From: Vitis vinifera
Lineage: Eukaryota > Streptophyta > Magnoliopsida > Vitales > Vitaceae
Length of the DNA stretch: 64,000 bases
Assembly: GCF_030704535.1 (NCBI RefSeq)
Contig: NC_081813.1
Coordinates: forward strand, 1,954,501 to 2,018,500
Direction of reading: 5' to 3'
A program made the position numbers and the translations under genes. A model generated the notes under the pieces. That model was not told the origin of the DNA. It did no database searches and saw nothing but the letters and a program-made list of their open reading frames with translations. Positions 26,893 to 39,578 of the stretch are shown here, piece by piece (the first letter of the stretch is position 1; each line of letters starts with the position of its first letter).

Positions 26893-28351
26893 GTTTAATT
26901 AGCAGTTCAACTAGACAAAAAATGGATAATTTTTTCGATTCAATCATTGTTTCGACTATGAAAACATTGGATGAAATTGGAGAAAAGATAAATTTAGATT
27001 TTCTTGATTTGGAACATTAAGATTAATTATTAGATTATTGGCTACTTTCTTCTATGTTTACAAGTGTTTCGTATGGTTAGTTGTGAAACTTTTCAATAGA
27101 TTTGGACAAAATTACACTATTTTACTACTCAAAGAAAAGCCAAGATCAATAGGAGGATTGGGTTCAAACCTAGTAACTCGGTGGAAATTTTGAGTGAGAA
27201 TAAAAAAGAGCCCAAGAAAAAAAATTGTAAATAAAAGTGAAAGAAAAAAGAATTTAAAATCAATAAATTATTTTTACATGATTTTTTAAACTCGTTTTTT
27301 TTATCTCCTTACTAAAGATTTAAAAATGTGAAAAATGCAGAAGTTTTTAGTTGATTTTAATTAGTACTTGTTTCATATTTCCTTAGTTTTTTTTTCATTT
27401 CCTTAATATGCTCTTGTAACCAAATATCGTATAAGCCATTAATTTTATATTCATATAGAAAAATGAATATTAAAAAATTACACCGTGGTAAGTAAATTAA
27501 TTTCAATTATGTCATTTTCAAATGTCAATAAACTGATTGCTCAAAATATAATCCATCATATGATAGTTTTTTTAATAAGAATTTTTATATCTTTTTTATA
27601 TTTATTAAATATAATAGAAATATAAACTTGTAAATAAAATTATAAACTTTTTAAACAAAAAATAATTGTACATATATTAATATTTTTTATATCATTAAAT
27701 ATATCCAAATTAAATAAATTATCATTTTAATATTAAATGTATTTTTGTATATTATTTCCAAATGCCACAAATTCCATTATATACATATTTAAAAATATAT
27801 ATTATTACTTATTTTATTTTTATTTATTTATTTTTAGTTTTTCCCCATATTTTTTGAATCGTAATCAATTTCCATCTAATTGATTTTGATTTTTATTTTT
27901 TTGAATCTTGGTTCAGTATTTCCCAATATTTCCGTAAAATATTTTCATATTTTTTTTATATTTTGATGCTTGCCTACTATCACACTACAACACGACTCAC
28001 CCAAAAAGGTGATATTCAAAGCAATAACTAATTACTCAATGGTAAGGATGTTTGGTTGTGCTTGCTTTTCCAATATGAGATCATACAACAAAAACTAGTT
28101 GCAATTTAGGTCCATTCAACGTACAATGAATGTTCATCAAATCGCAATTTAAAGATGAATTTCATTTTTTCGTAAAAGTCTACAATCCACTTCTTCTTTT
28201 GTATGAGTAGGCCCTTGGTATAAAATCTTTTGCTAAATCATCTATTGTTTGTTTTCAAAATTTCGATGATACCCTTTTTGCTCAACTTTCTATTAGTGGT
28301 ATAGAATCCATAATAGCTTCATATTTTTTAGTTCCAAATATTTTTAAGAGT
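26893..28351. other. A+T-rich intergenic DNA
   Basis: No gene or RNA seen. It is dominated by ATTT/TAAA-rich sequence with no recognisable coding segment. Confidence 0.5.
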
Positions 28352-29181
28352 ATGTTTGTGGACCCCGCATTTCGGCTCATGTGTTTCCTACTCGATGACG
28401 AAACTCGCTTTTTATTTTGAAAAATGATTTTTATTTATTAAAAGAATGACTCAAAATCGCCACTTATTTTTGTTTTATTTTTAAAAGGGTAAACAAAATA
28501 AGAAAGAAAAACTCTAAGTGCGACTCCTGGTTTTGAAAAAGGTTGGTCTACAAAAAACAGGATCGGGTTCGGGGGTCAGGTTACTTATCGGGAAGGTACG
28601 GTAAAGACCATAACACCCCTTTAAGTCCCTAAAGACGGGTCTCTATTAATAAAATGAAGCAATCGTGACATCTAATAAAGAAATCAATGAATACCCGAAT
28701 TGATTATGCACATATGGGAATTAGTACATGTATATAGAGTGACCAGAGTGAGAATAGGTGCGTATCTGGGCAACGAGCCGTTATGCGCTATCAAGAAGTG
28801 AGGTTAGTGCACAATTAAGGAATATTTTCGAGCATGCTATAGAGCAGAATAACATCAATCATGCATGGTAATTAAATCAACCAATCAATCAATCAATTCT
28901 ACAGTCACTTATGTAGGGCCCCCACCAAAGCCCAATCTATCTTGCATTAAAGATGAGTGACAGTTCAGGAGGCTTGGTCGTCAATATTATCGGAGTTTGC
29001 CTTTTGATTGTGGGCGGAAATGGATCCGGCGAATCGCGAGTGTCTGACAAGCCAAGCTGTCCGGGGAATCTGAATTGTTGGTTGCGGATGCCCTCCGAGT
29101 AAGCGTTATCAGAGGATCTCAACATGTCTGACCGGGGAAGTTGAGTCGTCCTCCTCTCCCATCCGGCGGCAGGCGCCGGAT

Positions 29182-29460
29182 GTGAAATATCCGGAGAAGG
29201 TGGAACATTGGCTGGATAGAATTACGACTGTGAGATATCCGGAGAAAGTGGGATGTCGGCCGGATAGAATTGCGACTGTGAGACATCTGGATAAAGTGGG
29301 ATGTCGACCGGATAGAATTGCGGCTGTGAGACATTCGAATAAAGTGGGATGTCGACCGGATAGAATTGCGGCTGTGAGACATGTGGGATGTCATCCGGAT
29401 AGAATTGTGGCTGTGAGACATCCGGATAAGGTAGAACGTTGGCCGGACAGAATTCCGGAT
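29182..29460. repeat. 48-bp tandem repeat inside LTR-type element 1
   Basis: About six diverged copies of a 48-bp unit (one shortened), with core GTGAGACATCCGGATAAAGT followed by GGATGTCGACCGGATAGAAT. As 48 is a multiple of three, both strands stay open across the array (16-residue repeats such as RHPDKVGCRPDRIAAV). The open frames are thus a by-product of the period and are not taken as genes. Confidence 0.85.
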
Positions 29461-30249
29461 GATTTCCGTCCAGGTGGAATTAGCTATGCCACGCGTCGCA
29501 AGGGGGGCCGTCTGCGTGGCCAAAAAGACTTCATCTTCAGCAACGAGGCTGACAGTAGAGCGCATGCAGGTGTGAATGGGTTAGTGGGCACGAAGCAACT
29601 GAGTTGCATGAAGGTTAGGATGGATGTGGTGGTGAGAATAGTGTGGAAATCTAGAGAGAGAAATGGGTATATGCATGGTGGTGTAAAGAGGAAGATATGG
29701 GCAAGCATATGTGAATGGTGATTTGCATGGGACTGGTGGCATGGTGGAGAGAGAAAATGATACTGGTATGAAGAGATATGGGGGTATGAGAGATGGACCA
29801 TCGGCATGCTAGCGTCGCCAACTTCAAAATACCCCACAACACACTAGGAGATTGATTGGAGCCAAAATATGTGCTCTAATGACACATATTCGATATGATT
29901 TGTGCACCAAAGAACATTTAAATCACCCAACTTGACCTAAATCAATGCTAAGGCCCTAGCCATGAGTTTAATCTATACTTTGGAGATTTATCTCAGGTTC
30001 AAGGAAAGAAAATTGTGCAAATTGAATGACTTTAGATTTTGAAAGATCAAGAAAGGGCTAAATGAGGAAATAAGTGAATCAAGATTCATTGAATGTAAGG
30101 AAAGGCAAAACAAGGATATCATGAGGTTGGAGGATGATAAATGACCATTATGGAGTAAGAAAGAAGGCAAGGAAGCATGGGAAATGAGACATGAAGCAAG
30201 ATTTAGCTGCATGGAAATTTAGAACTCAAAAATTTGATGGTATTATATA

Positions 30250-31690
30250 CTCTGACTTTTAGGACAAATTTGGAGTACTTTCTGGAGTCCGTTATATACA
30301 TACTATATATCGTTTTGAAGCTCGGGAAGTCAGGAGTCCAACGCTTCAAACGGTTTGCAAATCGGAGCTAAAATGAAGAAGTTATGGCCATTTGAAGACA
30401 ACTGCACCAAGCTGGAGGGTCATTTCGAAATGATTTCGAAATTCAACTTATGAATTCGAAATCCACTTCGAAATGACACCAATTTCGAATTCACCCACTG
30501 CCACTTTGATGTTCCGCCTCCTCTACCTCGGGAATTGCATCTAAAGCACTCCATCCGCCCTAGGTGGACCCCACACGACTAGAAATCACCATTTTATTAT
30601 TTTTTAATCATTTTTAGGAAATTATTTTGTAATAAGTGGCCAATGAGAGTGTGCCACATGTTAGGTAATTGAGGATATTATATAAACTCTCGCAATTCTA
30701 GGTTTTAGGGATCTTGGATTTTTTTTTTGGAGTTTTTGACATTGAAGGAGGAAGAAGACGAGAACTTTGGTTTGTTTTTTTTTTCTTCTTTATTGAATAT
30801 ATTGTTTTTAGTTTCTTTTGATTCAAATTATGGATTTTACCCTACTATGGATTGTGAATGTGACATCACCCCCATGAGAGGCTAAGATCCAACTTGGGGC
30901 TTGAAGCATGAAAACCTAAGGTCTAGGAAACCTATAGGGACAATGGGTGAATTATTATAACAATGAGATTAATTATTGGTTAAGTGACAATTTATCAATT
31001 TTTTTATCCTATCCTTGTGAGTTCGTTTAGGGAATGATACGGTAGGTTATTACTTGATACTAGTGATTCTTGGTAATTCTTGATCATTAGTTATCCTCAT
31101 CTTACCTACCGTTATTTGCCCCTAAACAAAGCTATAAGGAGTAGGAATAGTTAAAAAGTCAAATCTTAAATTGATAATCAATCTCATTCATTTGATGGTT
31201 TTAGGAATCTGTTTTAAAAAGGAAAAATTAGGTTTCGGATGCAATTTTGAGTTATAGAACTCAACTTGATCGCGAGTGGCCAAGGATCCCAAAACCCTAA
31301 GACATATTACTTAAAATACCCTTGTTTTCTATAATTTCTATACCCTAGGTTGGATTGTGGAAAACCCCAAACTTGAATCAATTGAATTTAAAATCAATAT
31401 TCATTTTCTCTTATTAATTTAATTTCTTTTACTTAGTTTCACATTATTCACATATTGTTTTTCACTTAAGGATTCAAACAAAAACAATTCATTTATTCTA
31501 GTATTGACAATTTTCATAAGCCAATCCTTGAGAACGATACCCGAAATACTACAAAAGCCGTAGTGACTCTTTCTCTAGTTTTTCTTGACCAGAGTTACTA
31601 CGTAAAAAAGCTAAGTATTTTAGTACAATAGAGAAATTTCGGTCAGAGATGGAGTAGGACTCCACTGACCCTGTACCCACACAGAATTCT
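30250..31690. mobile_element. Probable nested retroelement sequence
   Basis: This stretch differs in style from its host element. It has a TATATAAA-like core promoter near 30680, a transcribed-leader-like segment with poly-T, and a tail with a CCTTGAGAACGATACCC motif like those near the ends of many plant Gypsy LTRs. Ends and target duplication were not established, so the call is tentative. Confidence 0.35.
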
Positions 31691-33418
31691 TCACCAGAAG
31701 CCAAATACCGCAACCATGCTCATCAACTCAAACCATAACTCACCATGTTCACGATTCATTCCCTTAAAAACAGAGAAAAATGTGAAAAAGAGCATTTACA
31801 AAACAGAGTTCAAAGACAAGAGAAGCAATGATTGGAGACCCGTTTCCTCGTTTCGTCCATGGGCTTGCAAGGGGGTGGAGAGATCCAGGGGTTTACACAA
31901 AAACAGGGGAGCAAGCATTGAGATATCTCACGCTGGAGCTAAAACAGAACCAAGGTCTTTTCAAGAAGAAAAAATATGATATAGCAATGACAACAAAACC
32001 GTAATCATCCTAAAGATCAGTAAAAGCTAATCTTATGGCCTGAGATTCATGCATAAAACAAACAAAGATATCCCATTACAAGATAGTGAAAATAATGAGC
32101 AAAATCCAAACCTGAAAAGCTTATTTACAAGCAAACCGAAAAGAAAATGCTCCCAGGAAGTCCTTCGTCTCCTTGTAGCAGGTGTCTTCCCTTTCCAGTC
32201 TGAGGATTCTCTCCCAAAAAAAAAAAAAAACCCTCCATAGCTTCACTTTTTTTTTCCCCGTCATCCTCTCTGCCTCCTCCTGTCTTTTTCCTCACCTCGG
32301 AAAACCCGCACCTCTTGTGCTGTTCACCACCTCAGCCTCCCTGGCGTCCCAACTACCGCCATGGCTCTAGTCACGTCCTCTGCCACGCGTCTTCAGCAGC
32401 TCGCTATTTTGAAGCCGGTCCCCTCCCACTCCCAATGTCCTCCTCCAGGTGATCCTTAAAGTGGCGGGAAAAGACCCCAAAATAAATGAAATGAGAATAT
32501 ATATATGAAAACCAAGCCCAAAAGAGGGGTCTACAATGTTTGATAGTGTTTCCTTTGCAAATGTTTTTAAAATAATCACATATCACGTATTTCTGCAAAA
32601 AAACATTATAAATGATTTTTTAATAGTACAAATGATTTTTTAGATGTTTAAAAACATTTCCTAAATTTTGTCAAACATTTATTTTTTTTTTTTAATTTTT
32701 AAATTAAAAGTATTTTATAAAATCACTGTCAAATAAACTCTAATTTTACCCATACACAAGATTCATTTTCTCTTAGGCTAATTCTCATATGTGAATCTAA
32801 TAATGTTTAATATGCTAAATTGATTGACCATGTTGCTACTACTCCTCATTCTCTGGCTTTCCCGCTACACTCTGCATTCAGTGGGTGGGATTGTCCCTGG
32901 CTTTTTCAGCAGAACTCTCAAACCTCGCCACATAAGCAAGTTTATGGCACGTAGGAAGAGTGCTTGCTTTTGAGATTTTGATGATGTAATAATTTTGCAA
33001 AAATGGAAGTTTGTTAAAATAAGAATTAAGCTAGTTGGAGGATAAGATAATCCTATATTAATGTAAGTGCTTATTCGATAAGTATTTTCAAAATCAGTTC
33101 TAAAAAAATTATATTTTAAAATTCATTTTTTTATTTTTATATTTGTACAATAATTTGAAATATTTTTAATGTTTAGAAATATATTTTAAAAATAATTTTT
33201 ATATTTAGTGTTTTATTTTTAATTATTCTACATGTTTATATAATTATTTTTTATAAAACCTTTAAAAATTAACTAAAAAAATATTATCTGAAAACACTTT
33301 TTGTTTTCAGTTTTTAAGAATATAAAACAAAAAATAGTTTTTTTTTGTTGTCCAACGTGTTTTTCTATTTTTTATTCTAAAAAACTTAAAATTGTTCTTG
33401 AAAGTAGTTGTACCCTAA

Positions 33419-33791
33419 GGGTCTATTTGGAAATTGTTTTTTAGAACAGTTTTCTATTCTCAAAAAATAAAAAGTATAAAAAATATGTTTGACAACCAAA
33501 AACTTGTTTTAATTTTTGTTCTTAAGAATAGAAAACAAAATATTTTCACAAAACATCTTTCAGTTGTTTTATATTGTTTTCACTTATTTTATGAATAATA
33601 TTTTAAGAAATAATTATACAAATATGAAGAATGATTAAAAATAAAAGATTAGATATAAAATTTATTTTTAAAACTATTAAAAACATGTTTAAAATATTTT
33701 AGGTTTTCAAACAAACTTTTGTTTTATAAAAATAGAGAATAATTTTCAAAAACTTCAAAATTGTTTTTGAAATCAATTACCAAACAGGCCC
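33419..33791. mobile_element. Tourist-like MITE (unit A copy)
   Basis: Terminal inverted repeats GGGTCTATTTGGAAATTG and (right end, inwards) GGGCCTGTTTGGTAATTG, flanked by TAA on both sides (33416-33418, 33792-33794). A 3-bp TAA duplication with GGG-starting ends fits PIF/Harbinger-Tourist MITEs. It is 373 bp, strongly A+T-rich and non-coding. The same insertion lies in unit B at 46326-46698, so it predates the segmental duplication. Confidence 0.8.
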
Positions 33792-34369
33792 TAACTTTTT
33801 CCATGTTTTTACTTGAAAAGTAACTCATTTTTAACATATATGTTTTTTTTTTATCACTTCAAGTATTTATATGTAAGTTTTTTTAAAAAAAATATATTAT
33901 ACTTATCATAAAATAATAAGGGTATTTTTGTCCAAACAATGCCAAAAATGATTGAGAGTTAAATTTCTTGAAGTTTTCAACACGCTTTTAATCAAATAAT
34001 CCTAAAAATAAATATATAGCCATTTAAAAGGAAATATTAAAGAAATAATTTTTTTTAAAAAAAATGGTATTAAAGCCAAACTAGTCCGAAGTGTCAAGTT
34101 TGAAGGAATTCTTTAGTCTTGACCTCATAATGAGTCTGCTTAATATCATATTTTATAAGATAATCAAAATATTAATAATTTATTTTTTATAGGTAAGAAT
34201 CAAAGATAGTCATATAAGTATAAAGTACTAAGGAAAGAAACAAGATATTAAAAAAAAATGGTTTTTTGGTATCATAACCAATCTTAATGGCAATCAATTG
34301 CACTGCATGTATAATTGAGTGGCAGATAGCATGGATTTCTAAGTTGAATTTTTGCAGGTGGATATAGTT

Positions 34370-34424
34370 ATGATGATGATGATGATGATGTGGACCATAT
34401 CCACACTCATCATCATCATCATCA
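34370..34424. repeat. (ATG)n...(CAT)n inverted repeat, unit A
   Basis: Seven ATG units (34370-34390), a short GTGGACCATATCCACAC centre that is itself palindromic, and five CAT units. As a single strand this would fold into a long hairpin. Unit B carries the same structure with different repeat counts. Confidence 0.8.
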
Positions 34425-35835
34425 ATGCCTCTCTCCATGGGCCATGTGAATGAATTCATTCTCTTCAATTCTCCCTTTCAAGATTGGTTTCTTTTTTTTC
34501 TTTTTTAATATATATATATATATATATTTTGGTACAACCAAAGATATTTAGGTTATGCCTCTAATTTGAAAAAGGCCATACAAAAGAATATGACGAATGA
34601 AGTTGCTTAGAAGATGCTCCTCAACCTCTCTTTTTCCACAAAGATAATCATATGGGATATATATATATATATTTTATTTTTTTCACTAAATTAAAAATAG
34701 TCAATTTTGAGAATATTTAATAGGAAAAAAGCCATTCATATAAGTTATCCTATGAAGCTGCATAGAAGATGCTACTTCTGCAACATGGGATAGGGATATC
34801 CTTTTGTTTTTACATGGTAAAGATGCTTTCACCCAATATAAAACCATAAACCATAAGATTTAGTCAATAGCCATTCCTTTAAGATGCTTTCCTTAAAAAA
34901 CAATTTGGGAGCTAAACATAACCTAATACTATGTTTGGTTTTGAAAATGTGAGGGAAAAAAAAATTGAGAGAAAAAGTGGAAGGAAATAAAAAGTAAAAA
35001 ATAAATAAAAAATATATTAAAAAATAATAAATTATTTTTATATGTTGTTTTAAACTCATTTAACTTAATTTTCTCAATCATATTAATATTAAATAATTGC
35101 AAAATACATAAATTTATATCTAATTTTAATGATATATGATTTTTTTTATATTTTTCATAATAAAACTAAATATTAGAAAACCATTTTTCTTAATATTTTT
35201 TTCCTTTCCTTAGAAAACCACTTTTCTTAATATTTAAGGTAATGGAACCAAACATTACCTTAAATTTTTTGGGAGCTAAGCATAGACTTAAAATCTTAAG
35301 TTACAAGCTAAATGATTATGCACTAATCAAATCAAGTTAAGTTATACTAATCAAACCAAAGGGTACCTTTTATCAAATTAAGTTATAAATTAAGGTGGTC
35401 TTAGTTTTTTTACTTAATTCTAAATAGAATATTAATGTTTAATAGTGTTAAATATTAGGTTGTTTGTTTTGATAGTATTTTATTTTTATTAAATATTAAA
35501 AAAGTAAAGAAAAACTACTATGTTATTTTTTCAATTTTAAAAAAAACTACATATTTTGATTTTTTCTATTTAATAAAAAATTTATAATAAGTCATAAAAA
35601 AGTAAAAAAAGAAATAATCTAAATTCTGAAAACAAATTGCTTTCAGAAAAAAGCAAAAAAAATAAACACCACTTAAGTTAAGTATTTTATTTGTTTCTTA
35701 AATTTTAAAACATACTTTTATCAAATTCCCAATAAATTGTGGGAGATCAAAAGCAAGGAATGGTACATTCAAAAAAGAAAGAAGTCTGGAATAAGATTGC
35801 ATGGGTGAGCAAGAAAAGTGGGTCCATTTTCCAGC

Positions 35836-35895
35836 TATATATACACAGCCATGACTTAATATTGTATCAGCTCAAGGCCTAACCCTAACCCTAAC
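35836..35895 (+). promoter_or_regulatory. Core promoter and leader motif of small gene copy 1
   Basis: TATATATAC (35836-35844) lies 83-91 bp upstream of the ATG at 35927. A CCTAACCCTAACCCTAAC array (35878-35895, three units) follows in the expected leader. It resembles telo-box/AACCCTA elements found near plant transcription starts. The same TATA-to-leader order and spacing occur in all four family members. Confidence 0.7.
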
Positions 35896-35926
35896 ATCCC
35901 TCTGCTTCTTCCTTCATAACTTATCA

Positions 35927-36640
35927 ATGTCAGGGACGTCAGGCTCACAAGAGGAGAAAAAGACTGTTAGCATTCGGATGGACAAAATCGGTTGCCTCGA
36001 AATCAATATTACCGGTATTGAATGAATTTCTTCTCTCTAATTTTCTGTTTTGTCATCTTATTTCGGAGGCCTACTTGATGAGAATTTACTTTAAACTTTT
36101 TTCTTCTTATTAGAAACAAATGGTTTATGTGATAACTATTTTCAAAAATAGAGGAAAACACATCGGGTAATAATTGTTTTTTATTTTTTTATTTTTAAAA
36201 ATATAAAATACAGTGTCTTCAAATTATTATTTTTTAATTGTTTTACTTGTGTTTCTAAAGTTGTTTTAAAAACATTAATTATACAAATATATATAAAAAC
36301 TATTTTTAAAACATATTTAATTTAAAAATATTAAAATTTGGTTAAAAACATTTCAATTTCTCGACAAACTTTTGTTTTATAAAATATTAAAGAACATTAT
36401 GAAAAATTGTTTTTGTTTTTGAAAACCGTTACCAAACAGTGCCAAATGTATTCAATGTAAAAGTAGAATGTTGTTTAATCTTTTGATTTGCTGTTCTCAT
36501 TCTTAGTTACTGGAAAAGAAGTTGTGCTGACGATCGATGGAGTCCCCCAGCCAAAAATCAAAGATAAGAAGAATCTACAAATAATCATCAAAGACCCCGA
36601 GCCAGGCCCCAAGAAAGATCAGAAAGGCAGTAGAAATTAA
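35927..36640 (+). CDS. Small two-exon gene, family copy 1 (73 aa, unknown)
   Basis: Exons 35927-36014 and 36507-36640 (TAA 36638-36640), joined by a 492-bp GT-AG intron in phase 1. The protein starts MSGTSGSQEEKKTVSIRMDK, continues IGCLEINITVTGKEVVLTID and ends GPKKDQKGSRN. There is no signal peptide or membrane segment. Alternating hydrophobics in CLEINITV and VVLTID, and later LQIIIKD, suggest short beta-strands between charged tails. I do not recognise the family. Support for a real gene: an identical start, intron position and phase in four copies, all open, each behind a conserved TATA box. Part of the intron resembles a MITE. Just downstream (36786-36960) lies a decayed second copy of the exon 2 end. 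It could instead be a recent pseudogene family; expression is unknown. Confidence 0.6.
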
Positions 36641-36785
36641 ATGCAAGAAGCGTCTGCAAATGATACTAGGGATATGGAAATATTATTGAAGATGTGATGG
36701 AAAAAACATACACAAAGAGATAAAAACCCACTGGATTGTAAGAAAGTAGTACACAAAATTATTATCTAGTAGATACTTTTATTGT

Positions 36786-36960
36786 AAGAAGGCAAAATCC
36801 ACGGAGCCCAACAAAAAATCCAAGGCGCCCAAGCTAGACCCTCCTCAGGCAATGAAATCTATAAATTAAATGTAAGAAGCGTCTCCAAATATATATTGGA
36901 GATATGGAAATATTATTGAAGACATGAAGATATTTGACTTTTATTGTATATAAAATAATG
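36786..36960 (+). pseudogene. Decayed second exon 2 end of small gene copy 1
   Basis: Sequence around 36815-36870 repeats the end of exon 2 and the start of its 3' flank (GCCCAAG..., TATAAATTAAATG, AAGAAGCGTCTCCAAAT, then GGAAATATTATTGAAGA). The same 3' flank follows copy 3. It looks like a local duplication within copy 1. Confidence 0.55.
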
Positions 36961-38221
36961 GTTATTGTCTTCTATGGTATATAAGATTATTTTATTTTTC
37001 TTTTATTGTTTTTATATATAATATGATGGTATCTTTTAACGAATATACAACGAAAAATATCTTCTTGATGTCATGATATCGGTGAGACCCAATAAGCCTT
37101 CTTTGTTTTTATTTCATCTTTTTACATGTGTTCTTTTAATGTATATTTTTATGCTCCACAAAACAAATATTGAAAAGAATGATATTGTTTTAAAAAAATA
37201 CGGGTTAAAATTTTTAACCCAATTAAACCAGTGAATGAGATTTAAACCTTTTTAACTCAATTGATTAAGAAAATAATGATAAAATTTTTACATGGAAAAC
37301 CCTTATACAACATGCAAAGATAAAAACCCAGAGAGTTGTAAGAAAATAGTATAAAAAATTATCTAATAGATGTTACCCTTAGATTTACGTTCTAAAATAT
37401 ATATTATAATTTATGTTTGCAACGCAACATCTTATATGTTCTATTGGATCTTGTCTCGACTCCTAAGGGAATGTAGGTCTCGTTTTCAATCAAATTTAAG
37501 TTAAGTATTAAGAATAATGATTTAAAAGTTTAGACGCATCCTCTAAAAAGAACTCCTCCCATAGGCATATATAAAAGAAAATCTAGTAAATTTAGAGTGC
37601 ATTTCGGAGTGATTATAGAAAACGTTTCTAGCATTTTTAATAAAAATTTTCAAAGTATTAAAAATATTAAAAACGCTTTTTAAAATCACTGTCAAACAAA
37701 TTATTAGAATTAATATAAAAATCATATTTTAAATTAAAAATGATTTAAAAATATTTTTCTTTTAAAATTTAAATTATTTTTCAAATCTCCTTTCCAAATT
37801 CTCAACTTAAAATTATTTTCCAAATTAATTTTATTATTTGGAAATATATATTTTTTTTTAATCAAGTTGCTTTTTAAAATAAATATGAAGTATTTTTTCC
37901 AACTTTTCTTTAAGAGTTTGTGGGCTTTTTAATTTTTAATTTTAATATTTATCTAAAAATTTGACAATTTCAAAAACTTTTTATGCAATATATAACATTA
38001 ATTATATGATTTGGACCATTTGGTTGCCTAGAAAATGTTGGAAAGTAAAAGAAGGAAAAACAGAAGCATAAACACAGCCATCAAAAAGATTCATTTTCCC
38101 TCACGAATCAGAGCAATCCAACTTCCTCTCTACGCTCCTTCACCTTCACGACAGAAACACAATCAGATTCCTGACTGAAGACGACGAACTCAACTGACCA
38201 AGAACCAGAAAGAAAACCTCG

Positions 38222-38556
38222 AAACCCTGGAATTGAGAAATAAGACAATGCAAGCTCTGCAGAGTAGAAAACCAAATCAAATCAAAACAAAACAACACCA
38301 AATTTCGTTTCTCCACTCATTTCCTTTCCTTGAAATCCAAGTCCTCGGCAAAAACCACCAATCAAGAACCACAAACTCCAGAACTGAGAAATGAAACAAC
38401 AGAGAACGAGAAAACTAAAGCCAATCAAAACTCCCCTCATTTCTTCCTTTTTCAACTCCTGTCACTCAGGGAAAACCCTAGACTTGAGAAACGAGAGCCT
38501 AACCCTTACCGGTCAAGAATCGAGCACCTGAAAACCCTAGAATTGAGAAACGTAAG
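38222..38556. repeat. Degenerate AACCCTRGAAYTGAGAAA repeats, unit A
   Basis: At least four diverged copies of an AAACCCTRGAAYTGAGAAAY motif (near 38222, 38368, 38472 and 38530) at irregular spacing, mostly preceded by AAGAAYC. They adjoin the MSI4 exon 1 copy and would lie in its intron 1 on the minus strand. Unit B has the same arrangement at about 50490-50828. Confidence 0.6.
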
Positions 38557-38670
38557 AAGAAGTATACGGACCGGCAAGAGAGAAGGCCAGATGAGGTTGT
38601 GGTTAGTGAACTAGCCGTCGAGAACCGGAACGAGAGCCTTCCGGCGAAGGTACCTATCCTCCGAACTCAT
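38557..38670 (-). pseudogene. Decayed copy of MSI4 exon 1, unit A
   Basis: On the minus strand this reads MSSEDRYLRRKALVPVLDG, one in-frame TAG, then FTNHNLIWPSLLP. It matches MSI4 exon 1 (VDERYTQWKSLVPVLYDWLA, NHNLVWPSLSCR). Similarity continues across the splice-donor region (CCGGTCCGTATACTTCTT against CCGGTTCGTATACTTCTA), so it derives from genomic DNA. No other MSI4 exon follows. It lies head-to-head with small gene copy 2, about 280 bp from that gene's ATG. Confidence 0.85.
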
Positions 38671-38864
38671 CGAATCAAGTTATTATTTACTTATCAAAGG
38701 GGTAATATAGTTTATTCCTTTTTTCAAAGTTTGAAACATCGTGATCAAAAGCAAGGAATGGTACTTTTTCTGAGTTAGAATCCTAGGTCTGAACATTCAA
38801 GAAAGCTAAAAGTTTGGAATAAGATTCGCACGGCTGTGCAAGAAAAGTTGGTCCATTTTCCAGC

Positions 38865-38916
38865 TATATATACAAAGCCATGAATTACCAGCTCAAGGCC
38901 TAACCCTAACCCTAAC
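38865..38916 (+). promoter_or_regulatory. Core promoter and leader motif of small gene copy 2
   Basis: TATATATAC (38865-38873) and a three-unit CCTAAC array (38899-38916), with the same spacing to the ATG (38948) as in copy 1. The sequence around the TATA box is shared with all four copies. Confidence 0.7.
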
Positions 38917-38947
38917 ACCCTTCTGCTGCTTCCTTCATACCTTATCA

Positions 38948-39419
38948 ATGTCAGGGCAACAACAACGGACAAAGAATGTTGGTGTTTGGGTGGAGGAAAG
39001 CGATTTTCTCGAAATCAATATTACCGGTATTGTTGAATAAATTTCTTTCTCTCCAATTTTCTGTTTTGTCATATTTTCTTCTTATTAGAACAATATTAAA
39101 AATTGGTTAAGGTTTCTTGACTGACTTTTGATCTACAAAACATCAGAGAACATTATAAAAAATTGTTTTTGTTCTTGAAAACCGTTACCAAATAGTGCCA
39201 AATGTATTCAGTGGGAAAGTAGAATGTTGTTAATCTTTTGATTTGTTGTTCTTATTCTAAGCTATTGGGAAAGACGTTCTGTTGAAGATAGACGAAGGTA
39301 CCGAGCTGACAATCAAATGTAAGAAAGGTCTACAAATAATGATCCCAGACCCCAACAAAACTCAAGCAAACCCCACTAAAACTCAAGCAGCGAAGCTACC
39401 AGCTAAAAATCAAATATAA
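38948..39419 (+). CDS. Small two-exon gene, family copy 2 (78 aa, unknown)
   Basis: Exons 38948-39026 and 39262-39419 (TAA 39417-39419), phase-1 GT-AG intron of 235 bp. The protein begins MSGQQQRTKNVGVWVEESDF, continues LEINITAIGKDVLLKIDEGT and ends PTKTQAAKLPAKNQI. It shares MSG, LEINIT, GK, a K/D-rich turn and the LQI.I.DP motif with copies 1 and 3 but is clearly diverged, matching the older internal duplication. The intron is shorter than in copy 1 because most of the MITE-like part is missing. The tail is Thr/Lys/Gln-rich. Function unknown. Confidence 0.6.
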
Positions 39420-39578
39420 AAGCGTCTCCAAATGATATTGGAGGTATGAAAGTATAATTGAAGATAGAGAGATATTTGACTTTCCATGCTATGGATGAAG
39501 ATATTTTTAGAAGAATCCTTTGTTTTTTTAGATAGGATTATTTTTTTCTTTCCTTTTATTGTTTTTATATATAATACT

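Larger units (their letters stand above)
28357..32535. mobile_element. LTR-type element 1 (solo LTR or non-autonomous)
   Basis: It begins TGTGGACCCCGC, ends GGGGTCTACA, and is flanked by the perfect 5-bp duplication ATGTT (28352-28356 and 32536-32540): TG...CA ends with a 5-bp duplication, as in LTR retroelements. The first ~570 bp match the start of the element at 52601, and both close AGCCC...GGGGTCTACA. I see no gag or pol inside and no second terminal copy, so it is either one very long solo LTR or a non-autonomous relative. It contains a 48-bp tandem repeat (29182-29460) and sequence that looks nested (about 30250-31690). Intact target duplication suggests moderate age. Confidence 0.7.

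Noticed and set aside
29119-29721. Long frames on both strands over the 48-bp repeat as genes
   Set aside because: A period divisible by three keeps frames open automatically; no domain, splice or promoter evidence.
34187-34468. 93-codon minus-strand frame with Asp and His runs
   Set aside because: The Asp/His runs are translations of the CAT/ATG triplet repeat, and the unit B counterpart changes frame, so coding constraint is not supported.
35878-35895. CCTAAC arrays as interstitial telomere sequence
   Set aside because: Only three or four units, at a fixed place in four related promoters, so better explained as a leader motif.
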